Assembly: GCF_008364795.1 (NCBI RefSeq)
Contig: NZ_VTTM01000001.1
Span: 434,001-498,000, forward strand
Source: Azospirillum oryzae
GTDB taxonomy: Bacteria > Pseudomonadota > Alphaproteobacteria > Azospirillales > Azospirillaceae
Direction of reading: 5' to 3'
DNA length: 64,000 bases
In this document: positions 35,609-46,676 of the stretch, one piece after another
Position numbering within the stretch: position 1 is the first letter of the stretch
Layout: the number at the start of each line of letters is the position of its first letter
The notes under the pieces: generated by a model
What the model was told of the DNA's origin: nothing
The model's database searches: none
The model's input: the letters and a program-made list of their open reading frames with translations, nothing else
Position numbers and translations under genes: made by a program

Positions 35609-37244
35609 GGCGCGGTCCCCGGCGGCTGTCGCGGTCGGGAGCAAGGATGCCGGTGATGACCTCCTGACCGGCACGCAGATCACCGGACACCACCTCCGTA
35701 TAGCTGCCGTCGCCGATGCCGAGCCGCAGCAGTATGCCGACCGGGCCGCCATTTCCCGGACCGGGCACCCAGACCGTCCGCATCGCTTCCGCCGCCCGAC
35801 CGGGAGCCACCAGAGCCTCGAAGCGGTCGCGCTGTTCCGGGTCGAGCAGCCCGGCAATTCGCTCCAGGGTCGCGGTGCGGATGGCATTGGCCTCCACCCG
35901 GCGGCGTTCCGGGTCGCCGCCCTCGGCGTCCAGAGCGGCGAAGCGGTCGCGGGCCTCCGCGACCAGCGAGGTGATGTCGCGGCGCCTGGTTTCATCCAAC
36001 ATCAGCCCGTCCATCGCCCGCTTGGCCGCCGCCTCCAGCGCCGCGGCACCGCGCCCGCCATTGGTGCCGCCGGTGGTCGGCGTCGGCGCATCCGTCGAGG
36101 GCTCAGCTCCCGGCGGGCGGAAGCGCAGGGCGGCATTGGGCAGCTTCAGCGCCGATGGCCGCTCGTCCACCGTGATGCGCAGGTTGGCGGTCATGCCGGG
36201 CAGCAACCGCAGTTCCGGATTCTCCACCGTGATGACGACGATGTAGGTGACGACCGTCATGTCCTCCTTCGGCGCCAGCCGTACTTGCGCCACCCGCCCG
36301 GTGAAGCTGTCGCCGGGGAAGGCGTTGACGGTGAAGCGTACCGGCATGCCTTCGCGCACCCGGCCGATGTCGGCCTCGTCGATGTTGGCCAAGACCTCCA
36401 TCTGCCGCAGATCCTGGGCGATGGTGAACAGGGTGGGAGCCGACAGGCTGGCCGCCACCGTCTGGCCGGTGCTGACCGCCCGGTTCACCACCACCCCGTC
36501 GATGGGCGAGCGGATGACGGAGCGGTTGAGGTCGACGCGGACCAGTTGCAGGGCCGCCTCGCGCTGGGCCACCTGGGCGCGGGCGACCTCCACCTGGGCG
36601 GCGGCGACCGCCAGCGAGGCATCGGCCGACGCCTCCGCCGCCTCGGCCTGCCGTTTCTGGGCCCGGGCGGCGATCAACTGGGCCTGGGCGCTGTGGGCGG
36701 CGGTTTCCGCCTTCTCCAGGTCGGCGGCGGCGACGACGCCACGACCCTGCAGGTCGCGCCGGCGCCGCAGGTCGCGCTCCGCGTCACGCTGGGCAAGGTC
36801 GGCGCGGACGATTTGGGCGTCGGCATTGGCGACGCTGGCCTTGGCGCTGGCAAGATCGGCCCGCGCCTTGTCGTGCAGCGCCTGCTGCTGGATGAGTGCC
36901 GCCTTGGCGGAATCGACATCGGCGCCGGCCTGGGCCAGACGGGCGGCCAACTGGTCGCCGTTCAGCCGGGCGAGGATCTGGCCGCTGGTGACCCGGCTGT
37001 TGAAATCGGCATACAGCTCCGCGATCTGGCCGGAGAGTTGGGAGCTGACCTCCACCGTCACCAGCGCGCTCATCGTGCCGGTGGCGGTGATGGCGCTGAC
37101 CAGGGGGCCCTGCTCGACCCGCGCCAGCCGATAGGCCGGCCCCGGTTCCGCCCGCGCCAGCACGACATAGGCGGACAGGCCGGCCACGGCGCTGAGCACC
37201 AGTCCGAGGAAGATCGCCGACCGGCCGCTTGCTCTCTTGGCCAT
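35598..37244 (-). CDS. MacA-like periplasmic adaptor with extra C-terminal helical insertion
   Basis: A 548-residue membrane-fusion protein, anchored by an N-terminal helix (about 9-30), bridging the permease and an outer-membrane channel. It has a lipoyl/barrel region (SALVTVEVSSQLSGQIAEL), a long coiled-coil hairpin (about 90-245), IRSPIDGVVVNRAVSTGQTV, and the beta domain ending KLPNAALRFRPPG. Residues about 375-490 are an insertion not found in plain MacA. It holds a Pro/Thr/Gly linker and a helical stretch (LDETRRRDITSLVAEARDR, then LERIAGLLDPEQRDRFEAL) that resembles CpxP/Spy-type (LTxxQ) chaperones. First gene of the exporter operon. Confidence 0.88.
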   Translation of the reverse strand: MAKRASGRSAIFLGLVLSAVAGLSAYVVLARAEPGPAYRLARVEQGPLVSAITATGTMSALVTVEVSSQLSGQIAELYADFNSRVTSGQILARLNGDQLAARLAQAGADVDSAKAALIQQQALHDKARADLASAKASVANADAQIVRADLAQRDAERDLRRRRDLQGRGVVAAADLEKAETAAHSAQAQLIAARAQKRQAEAAEASADASLAVAAAQVEVARAQVAQREAALQLVRVDLNRSVIRSPIDGVVVNRAVSTGQTVAASLSAPTLFTIAQDLRQMEVLANIDEADIGRVREGMPVRFTVNAFPGDSFTGRVAQVRLAPKEDMTVVTYIVVITVENPELRLLPGMTANLRITVDERPSALKLPNAALRFRPPGAEPSTDAPTPTTGGTNGGRGAAALEAAAKRAMDGLMLDETRRRDITSLVAEARDRFAALDAEGGDPERRRVEANAIRTATLERIAGLLDPEQRDRFEALVAPGRAAEAMRTVWVPGPGNGGPVGILLRLGIGDGSYTEVVSGDLRAGQEVITGILAPDRDSRRGPRLGF

Positions 37245-37328
37245 CCCAGCCCTCCGCGCCGCCCAAGCCCGCGCGATTGATCTGGGCGAGTTTACGCGAA
37301 AGTCATGGGCGACGGATCATCTATTGGC

Positions 37329-37799
37329 TTAGGGCTTGGCGATGTCGGGAGAGACCACGCGGTCGCCGGGACGAATGCCCAGCCGCGAGGCCATGCCGCC
37401 GTTCAGTTCCAGGATCGCCTTCACCGGCCCGTCGGAATTGACGGAGTCCAGCGATTCCGGCACCGCCCGCTCGTGGATGTTCACGATGCGGCCGTCGGCG
37501 GCGATGAACAGCATGTCGAGCGGGATCAGCGTGTTCTTCATCCAGAAGCTGGCCGGCTGCACCCGGTCGTAGACGAACAGCATCCCGGCATCGGCCGGCA
37601 TCGACTGGCGGAACATCAGCCCCTGGGCCTGCTGGCCGGGGGTCAGCGCCAGTTCGACGTCGAAGCGGAACTTGCCGCCGCCCGACGTCTCGACGGTCAG
37701 TTTGGATTTCTGAAAGCTCTCCAGCGCCATCGCCGGGACGGCGACCACCAGCAGCAGGAGCGCCACGACCGCACCCCGAAAACTCCGACCGACCATCAT
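37329..37799 (-). CDS. DUF192 family exported protein
   Basis: A 156-residue protein with a signal peptide (ending PAMA, about residue 25) and one DUF192 domain: FDVELALTPGQQAQGLMFRQSMPADAGMLFVYD, SFWMKNTLIPLDMLFI, GRIVNIHERAVP and VKAILELNGGMASRLGIRPGD. The family function is unknown. ATG at 37799 (GGGGA upstream) is preferred over 37856. It is 87 bases after kdsA on the same strand, so may share its transcript. Confidence 0.9.
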   Translation of the reverse strand: MMVGRSFRGAVVALLLLVVAVPAMALESFQKSKLTVETSGGGKFRFDVELALTPGQQAQGLMFRQSMPADAGMLFVYDRVQPASFWMKNTLIPLDMLFIAADGRIVNIHERAVPESLDSVNSDGPVKAILELNGGMASRLGIRPGDRVVSPDIAKP

Positions 37800-37886
37800 G
37801 ACTGTCCCCGAAGGCTGAACCGGCCCGAAAAACCGGGAGGCGCGCCAATGAAACACGGCACGCCTCCCAAATCCAATTAAGCCTGT

Positions 37887-38714
37887 TTAGGACTTCGCCA
37901 GACGGTCGAAGGCCTGGAGCTTGGCCAGCAAGGCCGGCATGTCCTTCAGCGGGACCATGTTCGGGCCGTCGCTGGGAGCGCAGTCCGGGTTCTCGTGCGT
38001 CTCCATGAAGACTGCGGCGACGCCGACCGCGATGGCGGCACGGGCCAGAACCGGGACGAACTCGCGCTGGCCGCCCGACGTGGTGCCCTGCCCGCCCGGC
38101 TGCTGGACGGAATGGGTGGCGTCGAACACCACCGGGAAGCCGGTCTCCGCCATGATCGGCAGCGACCGCATGTCCGACACCAGCGTGTTGTAGCCGAAGC
38201 TGGCGCCGCGCTCGCACAGCAGGACGCGCTCGTTGCCGGACGCGACCAGCTTGGCGGCGACGTTCTTCATGTCCCACGGCGCCAGGAACTGGCCCTTCTT
38301 GACGTTCACCGCGCGGCCGGTCTCTGCGGCGGCGATCAGCAGGTCGGTCTGGCGGCAGAGGAAGGCGGGAATCTGCAGCACGTCCACCGCCTCGGCGACC
38401 GGAGCGCACTGGGTCGATTCATGCACGTCGGTGATGACCGGGCAGCCGAAGCGCTCGCGGATTTCCGCGAAGATCGGCAGCGCCTTGTCCATGCCCAGGC
38501 CGCGCGCGGTGGTGATGGAGGTGCGGTTGGCCTTGTCGAAGCTCGACTTGTAGATCAGCCCCATGCCCAGCGCGCGGGTCATCTCCACCAGCGCGGACGC
38601 GGTCTCCATCGCATGGTCGCGGCTTTCCATCTGGCAGGGGCCGGCGATCAGGACGAAGGGACGGTCGTTGGCAACGGTCAGGTCGCCGATCTGGACAGGG
38701 CGCGGCGTGGTCAT
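37887..38714 (-). CDS. kdsA: 3-deoxy-8-phosphooctulonate synthase (KDO-8-phosphate synthase)
   Basis: Joins arabinose 5-phosphate and phosphoenolpyruvate for the KDO of lipopolysaccharide. The 275-residue barrel shows [78 protein letters not shown] and METHENPD. The Cys in AGPC corresponds to the metal-site Cys of the metal-dependent type, by family comparison. GGAGCACTCCG precedes ATG. Part of the tpiA-secG-pyrG-kdsA block, though two genes intervene after pyrG. Confidence 0.97.
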   Translation of the reverse strand: MTTPRPVQIGDLTVANDRPFVLIAGPCQMESRDHAMETASALVEMTRALGMGLIYKSSFDKANRTSITTARGLGMDKALPIFAEIRERFGCPVITDVHESTQCAPVAEAVDVLQIPAFLCRQTDLLIAAAETGRAVNVKKGQFLAPWDMKNVAAKLVASGNERVLLCERGASFGYNTLVSDMRSLPIMAETGFPVVFDATHSVQQPGGQGTTSGGQREFVPVLARAAIAVGVAAVFMETHENPDCAPSDGPNMVPLKDMPALLAKLQAFDRLAKS

Positions 38715-38837
38715 CGGAGTGCTCCAAAACGAAAACGGGCGAGAGGGCGCCCGTGGGCCTTTGCATCCCATTAAATGGGGGGATGGTCAATGGCGGGCGG
38801 CGGTGCGCGCTGCAAGCCACTTAGGCGCTTGCCGAAT

Positions 38838-38938
38838 GCCCCCTCCCCGACCCTCCCCCGCTTTGCGGGAGAGGGAGCTGAGCGCATGAGCGGCGGAGTT
38901 CCCTCTCCCGCAAAGCGGGGGAGGGTTAGGGAGGGGGC
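38838..38938. repeat. Long near-perfect palindrome (REP-like) between dlh-type gene and kdsA
   Basis: Two arms of about 40 bases that match as inverted copies with about three mismatches, around a 21-base centre. Each arm has a CCCTCCC-rich end and contains its own CCCGC-TTT-GCGGG hairpin. Gene-poor spacers of Azospirillum-like genomes often hold such C-rich palindromes; a related imperfect one is at 60741-60783. It could fold into a very long RNA hairpin that blocks transcription or decay. Confidence 0.75.
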
Positions 38939-38964
38939 AAAAGCACCTCAGAAATCGATAACCC

Positions 38965-39660
38965 TCACGCCAGATGCGTGCGGAAGAACTCCACCGTCAG
39001 CCGGTTGGCCTCGTCGGCCGCATCCTGGTCGTAATGCTCGCCACCCGGCCGGGCGAAGGCGTGGTCCATGCCGGGATAGACCTTCGCGGTCACCCACCTG
39101 TTGTCCTTCACACCGGCCACAACTGCGTCGCGCTTTTCGGGGCTGGAGAACTTGTCGTTCTCCGCGATGTGCAGAAGCAGCGGCTTGCCGATGTTGCCCG
39201 CCTCGCCCAGCAGCCCCTCCAGCCCGACGCCGTAATAGCCGACATTGGCCTCGGCGTCCGACCGCGTCGCCATCATGAAAGCCAGCCGGCCGCCCAGGCA
39301 GTAGCCGACGCTGCCGGCCTTGCCGGTGCAGCCATCCTGCCCGCGCACCCAGGCCAGCGCCGCCTTCAGGTCCTCCACCGCCTTGTCCTGGTCCATGCCG
39401 TTCAGCAGGGCGAAGGCTTTGTTCCACTCCGCTTCAGTCTTGTCGGTCAGTTGCACGCCCGGCTGCTGGCGCCAGAACAGGTCCGGGCACACCGCCAGGA
39501 AGCCTTGCGAGGCGTACCAATCGCATTGCTCCCGCATCACCGCGTTGACGCCGAAGATCTCCTGGATCACCACCAGCCCGCCGGCGGGCGTCACCTTGGG
39601 CTTGGCGACATAGGCCGAAAAGCGGCCGCCATCGGCGGCGTCGATCATCACGTCGGACAT
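38965..39660 (-). CDS. Dienelactone hydrolase family protein
   Basis: A 231-residue cytoplasmic alpha/beta hydrolase. The nucleophile is Cys in GYCLGGRLAFMMA (about residue 122), with Asp in ENDKFSS and His in GMDHAFARPGG, the DLH catalytic triad. VVIQEIFGVNAVMREQCDWYA and CPDLFWRQQPG are typical of the broad DLH family, so carboxymethylenebutenolidase activity on aromatic breakdown products is possible but not shown. GGAGG lies before ATG. 74 bases after the esterase autotransporter gene and probably cotranscribed with it. Confidence 0.9.
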   Translation of the reverse strand: MSDVMIDAADGGRFSAYVAKPKVTPAGGLVVIQEIFGVNAVMREQCDWYASQGFLAVCPDLFWRQQPGVQLTDKTEAEWNKAFALLNGMDQDKAVEDLKAALAWVRGQDGCTGKAGSVGYCLGGRLAFMMATRSDAEANVGYYGVGLEGLLGEAGNIGKPLLLHIAENDKFSSPEKRDAVVAGVKDNRWVTAKVYPGMDHAFARPGGEHYDQDAADEANRLTVEFFRTHLA

Positions 39661-39734
39661 GGCTTTGTTATCCTCCCGTTGGCAAATCCGCCCCTGATAT
39701 GGAGCGGACTTGCCCCCGGTCATCCCGCCATTCG

Positions 39735-41564
39735 TCAGAAACCGACGCTGAGACCGACAAAACCACCGTAATCGCGGCGGTTCTCCTCCCCCAGTCGGGC
39801 ATTCAGACCGAGCGTGCCGGTCACCGACTCCGCCAGCTTGAAGGAGGCGCCGGCCGTCAGATCGACATAGCTGCGGTCGGGCTTGGCCACCGCCACGTCG
39901 TAGGCGAGCGTGGAGATGCTGCGGCTTTCCACCGTGATGCTGCGCTGGTCGTCCTTGAACTCCCGGTTCAGCGTCACCTTGGCATAGGGCAGGACGCTGC
40001 CGAAATCATAGGCGGCCTGATAGCCGACGCTGCCGACCAGCGAGTTGCGGGTCTGCGAGCGATAGGTGAAGCCGAACAGGCTGCTGTCCTCGCTGAACCC
40101 CTCCACCTCGACATGCTGGTAGCGCAGGCCCAGCACCGGACCATGGGTCAGCCCGCCGGTCATGAACTCATAGCCGCCCTCGGCGCCGATGGAGGCGTTG
40201 AAGCCCTCAGTGCTGCCGCCGGTGGAATGGTCGGTGCCGTTGATGGTCACGCCGCGACGCAGGTCGTAATCGGTGAAGCCGATGGACCCGACGCCATTCA
40301 CGAAGGCGCCGCCCATGCGATAGACACCGTAGCCGCTCAGCACATACTCCCGCTGCTTGTAGTCGCCGCCGGTGGAAAAGCTGCCGCGGTAATGCGACGC
40401 GGTGCCGGCCACGCCGAGCAGCAGATTCTCGGTGAAGCGCTTGTCGATGCCGACGCTGACCGACAGCGGCGTGCCGCGCACCTCCGCCTGTCCGCCGATG
40501 CCGGGATCGCCGGTACGGTCACTGGTCAGCCGGCCGACCCCGCCGCTGATCCAGGCGCCGCTGGTGCCCGGCTTGCGGCTCCACAGGCTGTTCGCCGCCT
40601 GGGCGAGGATGGTGGCGGTCAGGCGGTCCCGGGTGTGGATCGGCGATTCGGCAAGCTGCGCCACGTTGCCGGGGGCGGTCAGCGCGTTCAGCACGAAGTC
40701 CGACACTGCGCGATGCCCGGCCGTGGTCGGGTGGACGCCGTCGGCGAACAGGTAGCTCTCCGCCGCGTTCGGCGTCACCAGCGAGGCGGAGGTGCAGAGC
40801 AGCGAACTGCTGGTGGTGCAGGCGGTGCCGGTCACATTGGCGAAGCCGAAGGAGGCCGGATTGGCCACCGCCGCCCGCAGAAGCGAATAGGTGTCGATCG
40901 GAATGACCGAGACGCCGGCATTCGCCAGTCCCAGCGTGACCAGCTGGTTATAGCCGCTGACCAACTGCGTGATCTGCGCCGCCGCCGTCGCGCCCTGCGC
41001 CTGACCGAACGGGGTCGATCCGATATCCGGCACCGTCGGCACCAGGATGGTGCGCGCACCGGCGGCGCGCAGCCTCGCCACCTGCGTCACCAGATCGCCG
41101 GCCGCCTGCGTCACCGTCGCCTGGGCGGTCGCCGGGTTGTTCAGTGCCGCGAAGATGTCGTTGGCTCCGCCCCAGACGGTGTAGAGCGCGTTCGGATCTG
41201 CCCGTCCGCCGGTGGAGGCGAGATAGTCGGAGACCTGAGTCGCGACGCTGGGCGCCAGGGCCGTCGGGCCTGTCGCCGGGACGCCGACCGACGTGTTCAC
41301 CCGCGCGCCGCCGACCGCATAGTCGGTGCCGCCCCGTGCCGCGGTGGTGGCGGAGGTGCCGAACGCGCCGGCGACGTTCTCCGCCCATACCGGCCCCGGA
41401 TTGGTGGTGAACTTGCCGCCGAAGGGCACCAGCGACTGGAACGCCCCGCTATCGGTCAGGCTGTCGCCGAAGAAGATGGTGGAGGAATAGTCCGCCGCGG
41501 TGGCCGGGACCGCGGCGAGCGCGGTCAGGCAGGTGGCGAGCGCGGCGATCCTGACGCGATTCAT
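39735..41564 (-). CDS. GDSL-type esterase autotransporter
   Basis: A 609-residue type Va secreted, surface-anchored esterase like EstA. Signal peptide residues 1-23 (ending PATAA). The passenger is a GDSL/SGNH lipase (about 24-310): block I FFGDSLTDSGAF (Ser), block III WGGANDIF (Asn) and block V DGVHPTTAGHRAV (Asp/His). The C-terminal beta-barrel (about 335-609) ends in aromatic residues (GFVGLSVGF), the Bam recognition end. GGGGAG 6 bases before ATG. It lies between pyrG and kdsA, which are normally close neighbours in alphaproteobacteria. Confidence 0.93.
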   Translation of the reverse strand: MNRVRIAALATCLTALAAVPATAADYSSTIFFGDSLTDSGAFQSLVPFGGKFTTNPGPVWAENVAGAFGTSATTAARGGTDYAVGGARVNTSVGVPATGPTALAPSVATQVSDYLASTGGRADPNALYTVWGGANDIFAALNNPATAQATVTQAAGDLVTQVARLRAAGARTILVPTVPDIGSTPFGQAQGATAAAQITQLVSGYNQLVTLGLANAGVSVIPIDTYSLLRAAVANPASFGFANVTGTACTTSSSLLCTSASLVTPNAAESYLFADGVHPTTAGHRAVSDFVLNALTAPGNVAQLAESPIHTRDRLTATILAQAANSLWSRKPGTSGAWISGGVGRLTSDRTGDPGIGGQAEVRGTPLSVSVGIDKRFTENLLLGVAGTASHYRGSFSTGGDYKQREYVLSGYGVYRMGGAFVNGVGSIGFTDYDLRRGVTINGTDHSTGGSTEGFNASIGAEGGYEFMTGGLTHGPVLGLRYQHVEVEGFSEDSSLFGFTYRSQTRNSLVGSVGYQAAYDFGSVLPYAKVTLNREFKDDQRSITVESRSISTLAYDVAVAKPDRSYVDLTAGASFKLAESVTGTLGLNARLGEENRRDYGGFVGLSVGF

Positions 41565-41670
41565 GGTCACTCCCCGATCCGATTGTTTGGTTGTGCGATT
41601 TTCCGCGGATCGTCGCACATGGTTTTCGGACGCGCAAGGAAGCTGACGTATAGGGAAGGCTCCGGACATG

Positions 41671-41699
41671 AAAACGCCCCGCCTTTGTGGGGCGGGGCG
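41671..41699 (-). terminator. Terminator of pyrG
   Basis: Nine-base-pair stem CGCCCCGCC / GGCGGGGCG with a 7-base loop and TTTT on the minus strand, 34 bases after the pyrG stop. It separates pyrG from the esterase gene. Confidence 0.75.
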
Positions 41700-41732
41700 C
41701 GATCAGGCTTGAATAGGTCGCTTAGGAAACCG

Positions 41733-43472
<1,740 letters not shown>

Positions 43473-43496
43473 TCACGTCGCGGTCGTCGGCCCTCA

Positions 43497-43528
43497 AAAG
43501 AAAGAGGCGGCTTCGGGGAGGCCGCCTC
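43497..43528 (-). terminator. Terminator of secG
   Basis: Eight-base-pair stem GAGGCGGC / GCCGCCTC with a 9-base loop and a TTTCTTTT tail on the minus strand, 38 bases after the secG stop. Confidence 0.7.
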
Positions 43529-43566
43529 GCTGTCCGCTTCGTACCCGTGCGCTGGGAACTGTCCCT

Positions 43567-43890
43567 TTACTGGGACACCGGCGGCGCGGGTTGGGCCGGA
43601 GCGGCCGGCTGCGCCGGAGCCGCCGGAGAAGCCGGCAGCGTGTCGATGATCGACGCCGGGCGCGAATGGCCGCCGGCCAGGATCGCCAGCACGATGCTGG
43701 TGGCGAAGAAGCAGCCCGCCAGAATGCCGGTGGTCCGCGTCAGCAGGTTTGCCGTGCCGCGGGTGCTCATCATGCCGCCCATGGTACCGCCACCGATGCC
43801 GAGTCCGCCGCCTTCCGACCGCTGGATCAGGATCACGCCGACCAGCCCGACGGCGATCAGCAGGTGAATGACCAGAATCACCGATTCCAT
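43567..43890 (-). CDS. secG: Preprotein translocase subunit SecG
   Basis: Small membrane subunit of SecYEG that aids SecA cycling. 107 residues with two membrane helices (about 3-22 and 52-75) around the conserved loop VILIQRSEGGGLGIGGG...RGTANLLTRTT. A Pro/Ala-rich cytoplasmic tail (PAAPAQPAAPAQPAPP) follows, as is common in this group. ATG at 43890 starts at the first helix. Located between tpiA and pyrG, the usual alphaproteobacterial order. Confidence 0.95.
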   Translation of the reverse strand: MESVILVIHLLIAVGLVGVILIQRSEGGGLGIGGGTMGGMMSTRGTANLLTRTTGILAGCFFATSIVLAILAGGHSRPASIIDTLPASPAAPAQPAAPAQPAPPVSQ

Positions 43891-44057
43891 GCGATGCTCA
43901 CCCCACGCCCATCCCAAAAATCGAATAGCGCGCCACAGGCCGTCTTAAGGGCCCGTGGCGCGCGCCCATTGTTTGTACCGCGCCGCCGCGGGATATGCCA
44001 GCGCCAAAATACCCAGGGCATATCCATTGGCGGCATGGCTGACACCAGCGCGGCGTA

Positions 44058-44813
44058 TCAGCGGCAGGCGGTGGCGATGGCCCAGAAATCGTCGGCCTTC
44101 AGGGCCGCACCGCCGACCAGCGCGCCGTCGACATTCTCCACCGCCATCAGTTCGGCCGCGTTGTTCGGCTTGACCGAGCCGCCATAGAGGATGCGGACCT
44201 TCGCGGATTCGGCGATCTTGCCGTTCAGCTCGGCGCGGATGTGGGCATGCATCGCCTTCACGTCGTCCGGAGTCGCGGTCTTCCCGGTGCCGATGGCCCA
44301 GACCGGCTCATATGCGATGACGGTGTTCTCCGCCGTCGCGCCGGCCGGGATGGAGCCGGCAAGCTGGCCCGACACCACGGCGTTCGCCTGGCCGGCGTCG
44401 CGCTGCGCCTCGGTCTCGCCGACGCAGATGATGGCGACCAGACCCTCCTTGTGGGCGGCCACCGCCTTGGCGTTGACCATGGCATCGCTCTCGCCATGGT
44501 CGGCGCGGCGCTCCGAATGGCCGAGGATGACGAAGCGGCAGCCGGCATCCTTCAGCATGGTCGGCGCCACGTCGCCGGTGTGGGCGCCGGACGTCTTGGG
44601 CGCACAGTCCTGACCGCCCAGCGCCAGCGGGCTGTCGGCGATCGCCTCGCCCACCGGAAACAGCAACGGGAAGGGCGGGCAGACCAGCATGTCGAAAACG
44701 ACCGGACCGGCGCCCTTCAGCCGACCGGCGAGGTCGGAGGCGAGATCCAGCCCGTCGGCCTTCAACCCGTTCATCTTCCAGTTTCCGGCGATCAGCTTCC
44801 GGTTGGCGGTCAT
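44058..44813 (-). CDS. tpiA: Triose-phosphate isomerase
   Basis: Interconverts glyceraldehyde 3-phosphate and dihydroxyacetone phosphate. 251 residues with [10 protein letters not shown] (Lys), [10 protein letters not shown] (His), the catalytic-Glu loop [16 protein letters not shown] and the phosphate loop [12 protein letters not shown]. Full length with the family's start [16 protein letters not shown]. 168 bases upstream of secG. The 280-base spacer on its other side is shared with mbfA. Confidence 0.97.
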   Translation of the reverse strand: MTANRKLIAGNWKMNGLKADGLDLASDLAGRLKGAGPVVFDMLVCPPFPLLFPVGEAIADSPLALGGQDCAPKTSGAHTGDVAPTMLKDAGCRFVILGHSERRADHGESDAMVNAKAVAAHKEGLVAIICVGETEAQRDAGQANAVVSGQLAGSIPAGATAENTVIAYEPVWAIGTGKTATPDDVKAMHAHIRAELNGKIAESAKVRILYGGSVKPNNAAELMAVENVDGALVGGAALKADDFWAIATACR

Positions 44814-45093
44814 GGTCGTTTCCTTCTTGTCTCGGCTTTATATGGGAACTTGTGGAACGTTCTTGGCCTCTCGTAACCCAAGCCCATAGCAAGCCCGCCG
44901 CGGAATTTCCACTCACCCGACCGGCACAACGCCCCCCGAAAGCCATAAGAGACATCTTGTAGCAGTCCCCAGGCGGAGGCCCGTCGGACCCACGGCGGAG
45001 CCGGACCAGACGAAGTGCCATGTTGCAGATGCCCTTTTACGGAATAGCATCATTCGCAACGCACCATTCCCCCGTGGCGAAGGCCTGACCCCT

Positions 45094-46050
45094 ATGAAGA
45101 ACTTCTCGGACCTGACGGAAAAGGAGCTGCTGGCGCTCGCCATCGCGCTGGAGGAGGAGGACAGCCGCATCTATGACGAGTTCGCCCACGCCCTCTCCGA
45201 CAATTATCCCGACACGGCCAAACTGTTCAGCGCCATGTCTTCGGAGGAGGACGGTCACCGGCACCGGCTGCTGGAGCTGTTCCGCGCGCGCTTCGGCGAC
45301 CACATCCCGCTGATCCGCCGCCAGGACGTGAAGGGATTCGTGGAGCGCAAGCCGGTCTGGCTGACCCGGCCGCTGGGCCTCGACACCGTGAGGCGTCAGG
45401 CCGAACTGATGGAGGCGGAGACCAAGCGCTTCTACACCCGCGCCGCCCAGCGGTCGCAGGATGCCGCCATCCGCCAGCTGCTGGGCGATCTCGCCGAGGA
45501 GGAGCGGCGGCACGAGGCCAAGGCCGAACGGCTGGAGGCGAAATACGTCTCGCCGGAAGTTCGGGAGCAGGAACACGAATCGGAACGCCGCCTGTTCCTG
45601 CTGCAGGTCGTGCAGCCGGGTCTGGCCGGGCTGATGGACGGGTCGGTGTCCACCCTGGCCCCGCTGTTCGCCGCCGCGTTCGCCACCCAGGACAGCCATG
45701 AGACCTTCCTGGTCGGTCTGGCCGCCTCGATCGGCGCCGGCATCTCGATGGGCTTCGCCGAGGCGCTGTCCGACAACGGGTCGCTGACCGGGCGCGGCAG
45801 TCCCTGGTTGCGCGGGCTGGTCTGCGGCGCCATGACCACGCTGGGCGGGCTGGGCCACGCCCTGCCCTATCTGATTCCGCATTTCTGGACCGCGACCGCC
45901 ATCGCCGGCGCCGTGGTGGTGGTCGAACTGGCCATCATCGCCTGGATCCGCAACCGCTATATGGACACGCCGCTGCTGTCCGCCGCCTTCCAGGTTGTGG
46001 TCGGCGGGCTGCTGGTTTTCGCCACCGGCATCCTGATCGGCAGTGCCTGA
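45094..46050 (+). CDS. mbfA: Membrane-bound ferritin MbfA (rubrerythrin-like/VIT1 fusion)
   Basis: A 318-residue iron exporter joining an N-terminal ferritin-like di-iron domain (about 1-150) to a C-terminal VIT1/CCC1 membrane domain (about 165-318). Di-iron ligands appear in LALAIALEEEDSRIYDEF, SSEEDGHRHRL, ELMEAETKRFY and AEEERRHEAK. The VIT part starts GLAGLMDGSVSTLAPLFAAAF. Known homologues export iron under iron and peroxide stress and are repressed by Irr. No TTTAGAA..TTCTAA-type ICE box is visible upstream. A MarR gene follows 113 bases later. Confidence 0.93.
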   Translation: MKNFSDLTEKELLALAIALEEEDSRIYDEFAHALSDNYPDTAKLFSAMSSEEDGHRHRLLELFRARFGDHIPLIRRQDVKGFVERKPVWLTRPLGLDTVRRQAELMEAETKRFYTRAAQRSQDAAIRQLLGDLAEEERRHEAKAERLEAKYVSPEVREQEHESERRLFLLQVVQPGLAGLMDGSVSTLAPLFAAAFATQDSHETFLVGLAASIGAGISMGFAEALSDNGSLTGRGSPWLRGLVCGAMTTLGGLGHALPYLIPHFWTATAIAGAVVVVELAIIAWIRNRYMDTPLLSAAFQVVVGGLLVFATGILIGSA

Positions 46051-46163
46051 GCGACGGCGAGAAAAGCCGTTTGCGGGAATGAGCTTGTTCTTGTAACCGA
46101 GCGCACGATTGTTTATGTCTGACTTGCTGTCCTAATTAGAACAAATCGAACCAACCGCGTGCC

Positions 46164-46676
46164 ATGGCTGACCTTAAAGCGGGCGTGAACCAGCTCTTCC
46201 TCCGCGAGGAGGAACTCCGTACCGGGATGGAGCTGCTTTTCTACGCCTACCGCGAATTCACCGCCGAACCGGATGAAATTCTGGGGGAAATCGGCTTCGG
46301 CCGCGCGCATCACCGCGTGATCTACTTCGTCGGCCGCTATCCCAAGATCACCGTGTCGGAACTGCTGGCGATCCTGAAGATCACCAAGCAGAGCCTGTCG
46401 CGCGTGCTGGGCGAACTGGTGCGCCAGGGCTTCATCGACCAGCAGACCGGCGCCCGCGACCGGCGGCAACGGCTGCTGGAGCTGACGGAAAAGGGCGTGG
46501 AGCTGGAGCGCCAGCTGTCGGAAACCCAGCGTCAGCGCATCGCCCGCGCCTATCGTATGGCGGGGGCCGAGGCGGTGGAGGGATTCCGCAAGGTAATGAT
46601 GGGCATGCTGGACGAGGAGGACCGGGCGAAATTCGCTCCGCCCGTTCCCCCCGCCCGTCTTGCCGTCAAACGCTAA
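46164..46676 (+). CDS. MarR family transcriptional regulator
   Basis: A 170-residue winged-helix regulator: LLFYAYREFTAEPDEILGEIGFGRAHHRVIYFV leads into the DNA-binding domain (ITVSELLAILKITKQSLSRVLGELVRQGFI; wing GARDRRQRLLELTEKG). It precedes the OmpR/EnvZ-type pair, an arrangement found in other Rhodospirillales, but on the plus strand with a minus-strand small gene between. Its stop codon lies within a 14-base tandem duplication. Ligand and targets unknown. Confidence 0.9.
   Translation: MADLKAGVNQLFLREEELRTGMELLFYAYREFTAEPDEILGEIGFGRAHHRVIYFVGRYPKITVSELLAILKITKQSLSRVLGELVRQGFIDQQTGARDRRQRLLELTEKGVELERQLSETQRQRIARAYRMAGAEAVEGFRKVMMGMLDEEDRAKFAPPVPPARLAVKR

Noticed and set aside
34886..35995. 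Long N-terminal extension of the MacB-type ATPase
   Set aside because: The added 129 codons lie within the adaptor gene in another phase; TTG 35608 gives a standard-length ATPase with a ribosome binding site.
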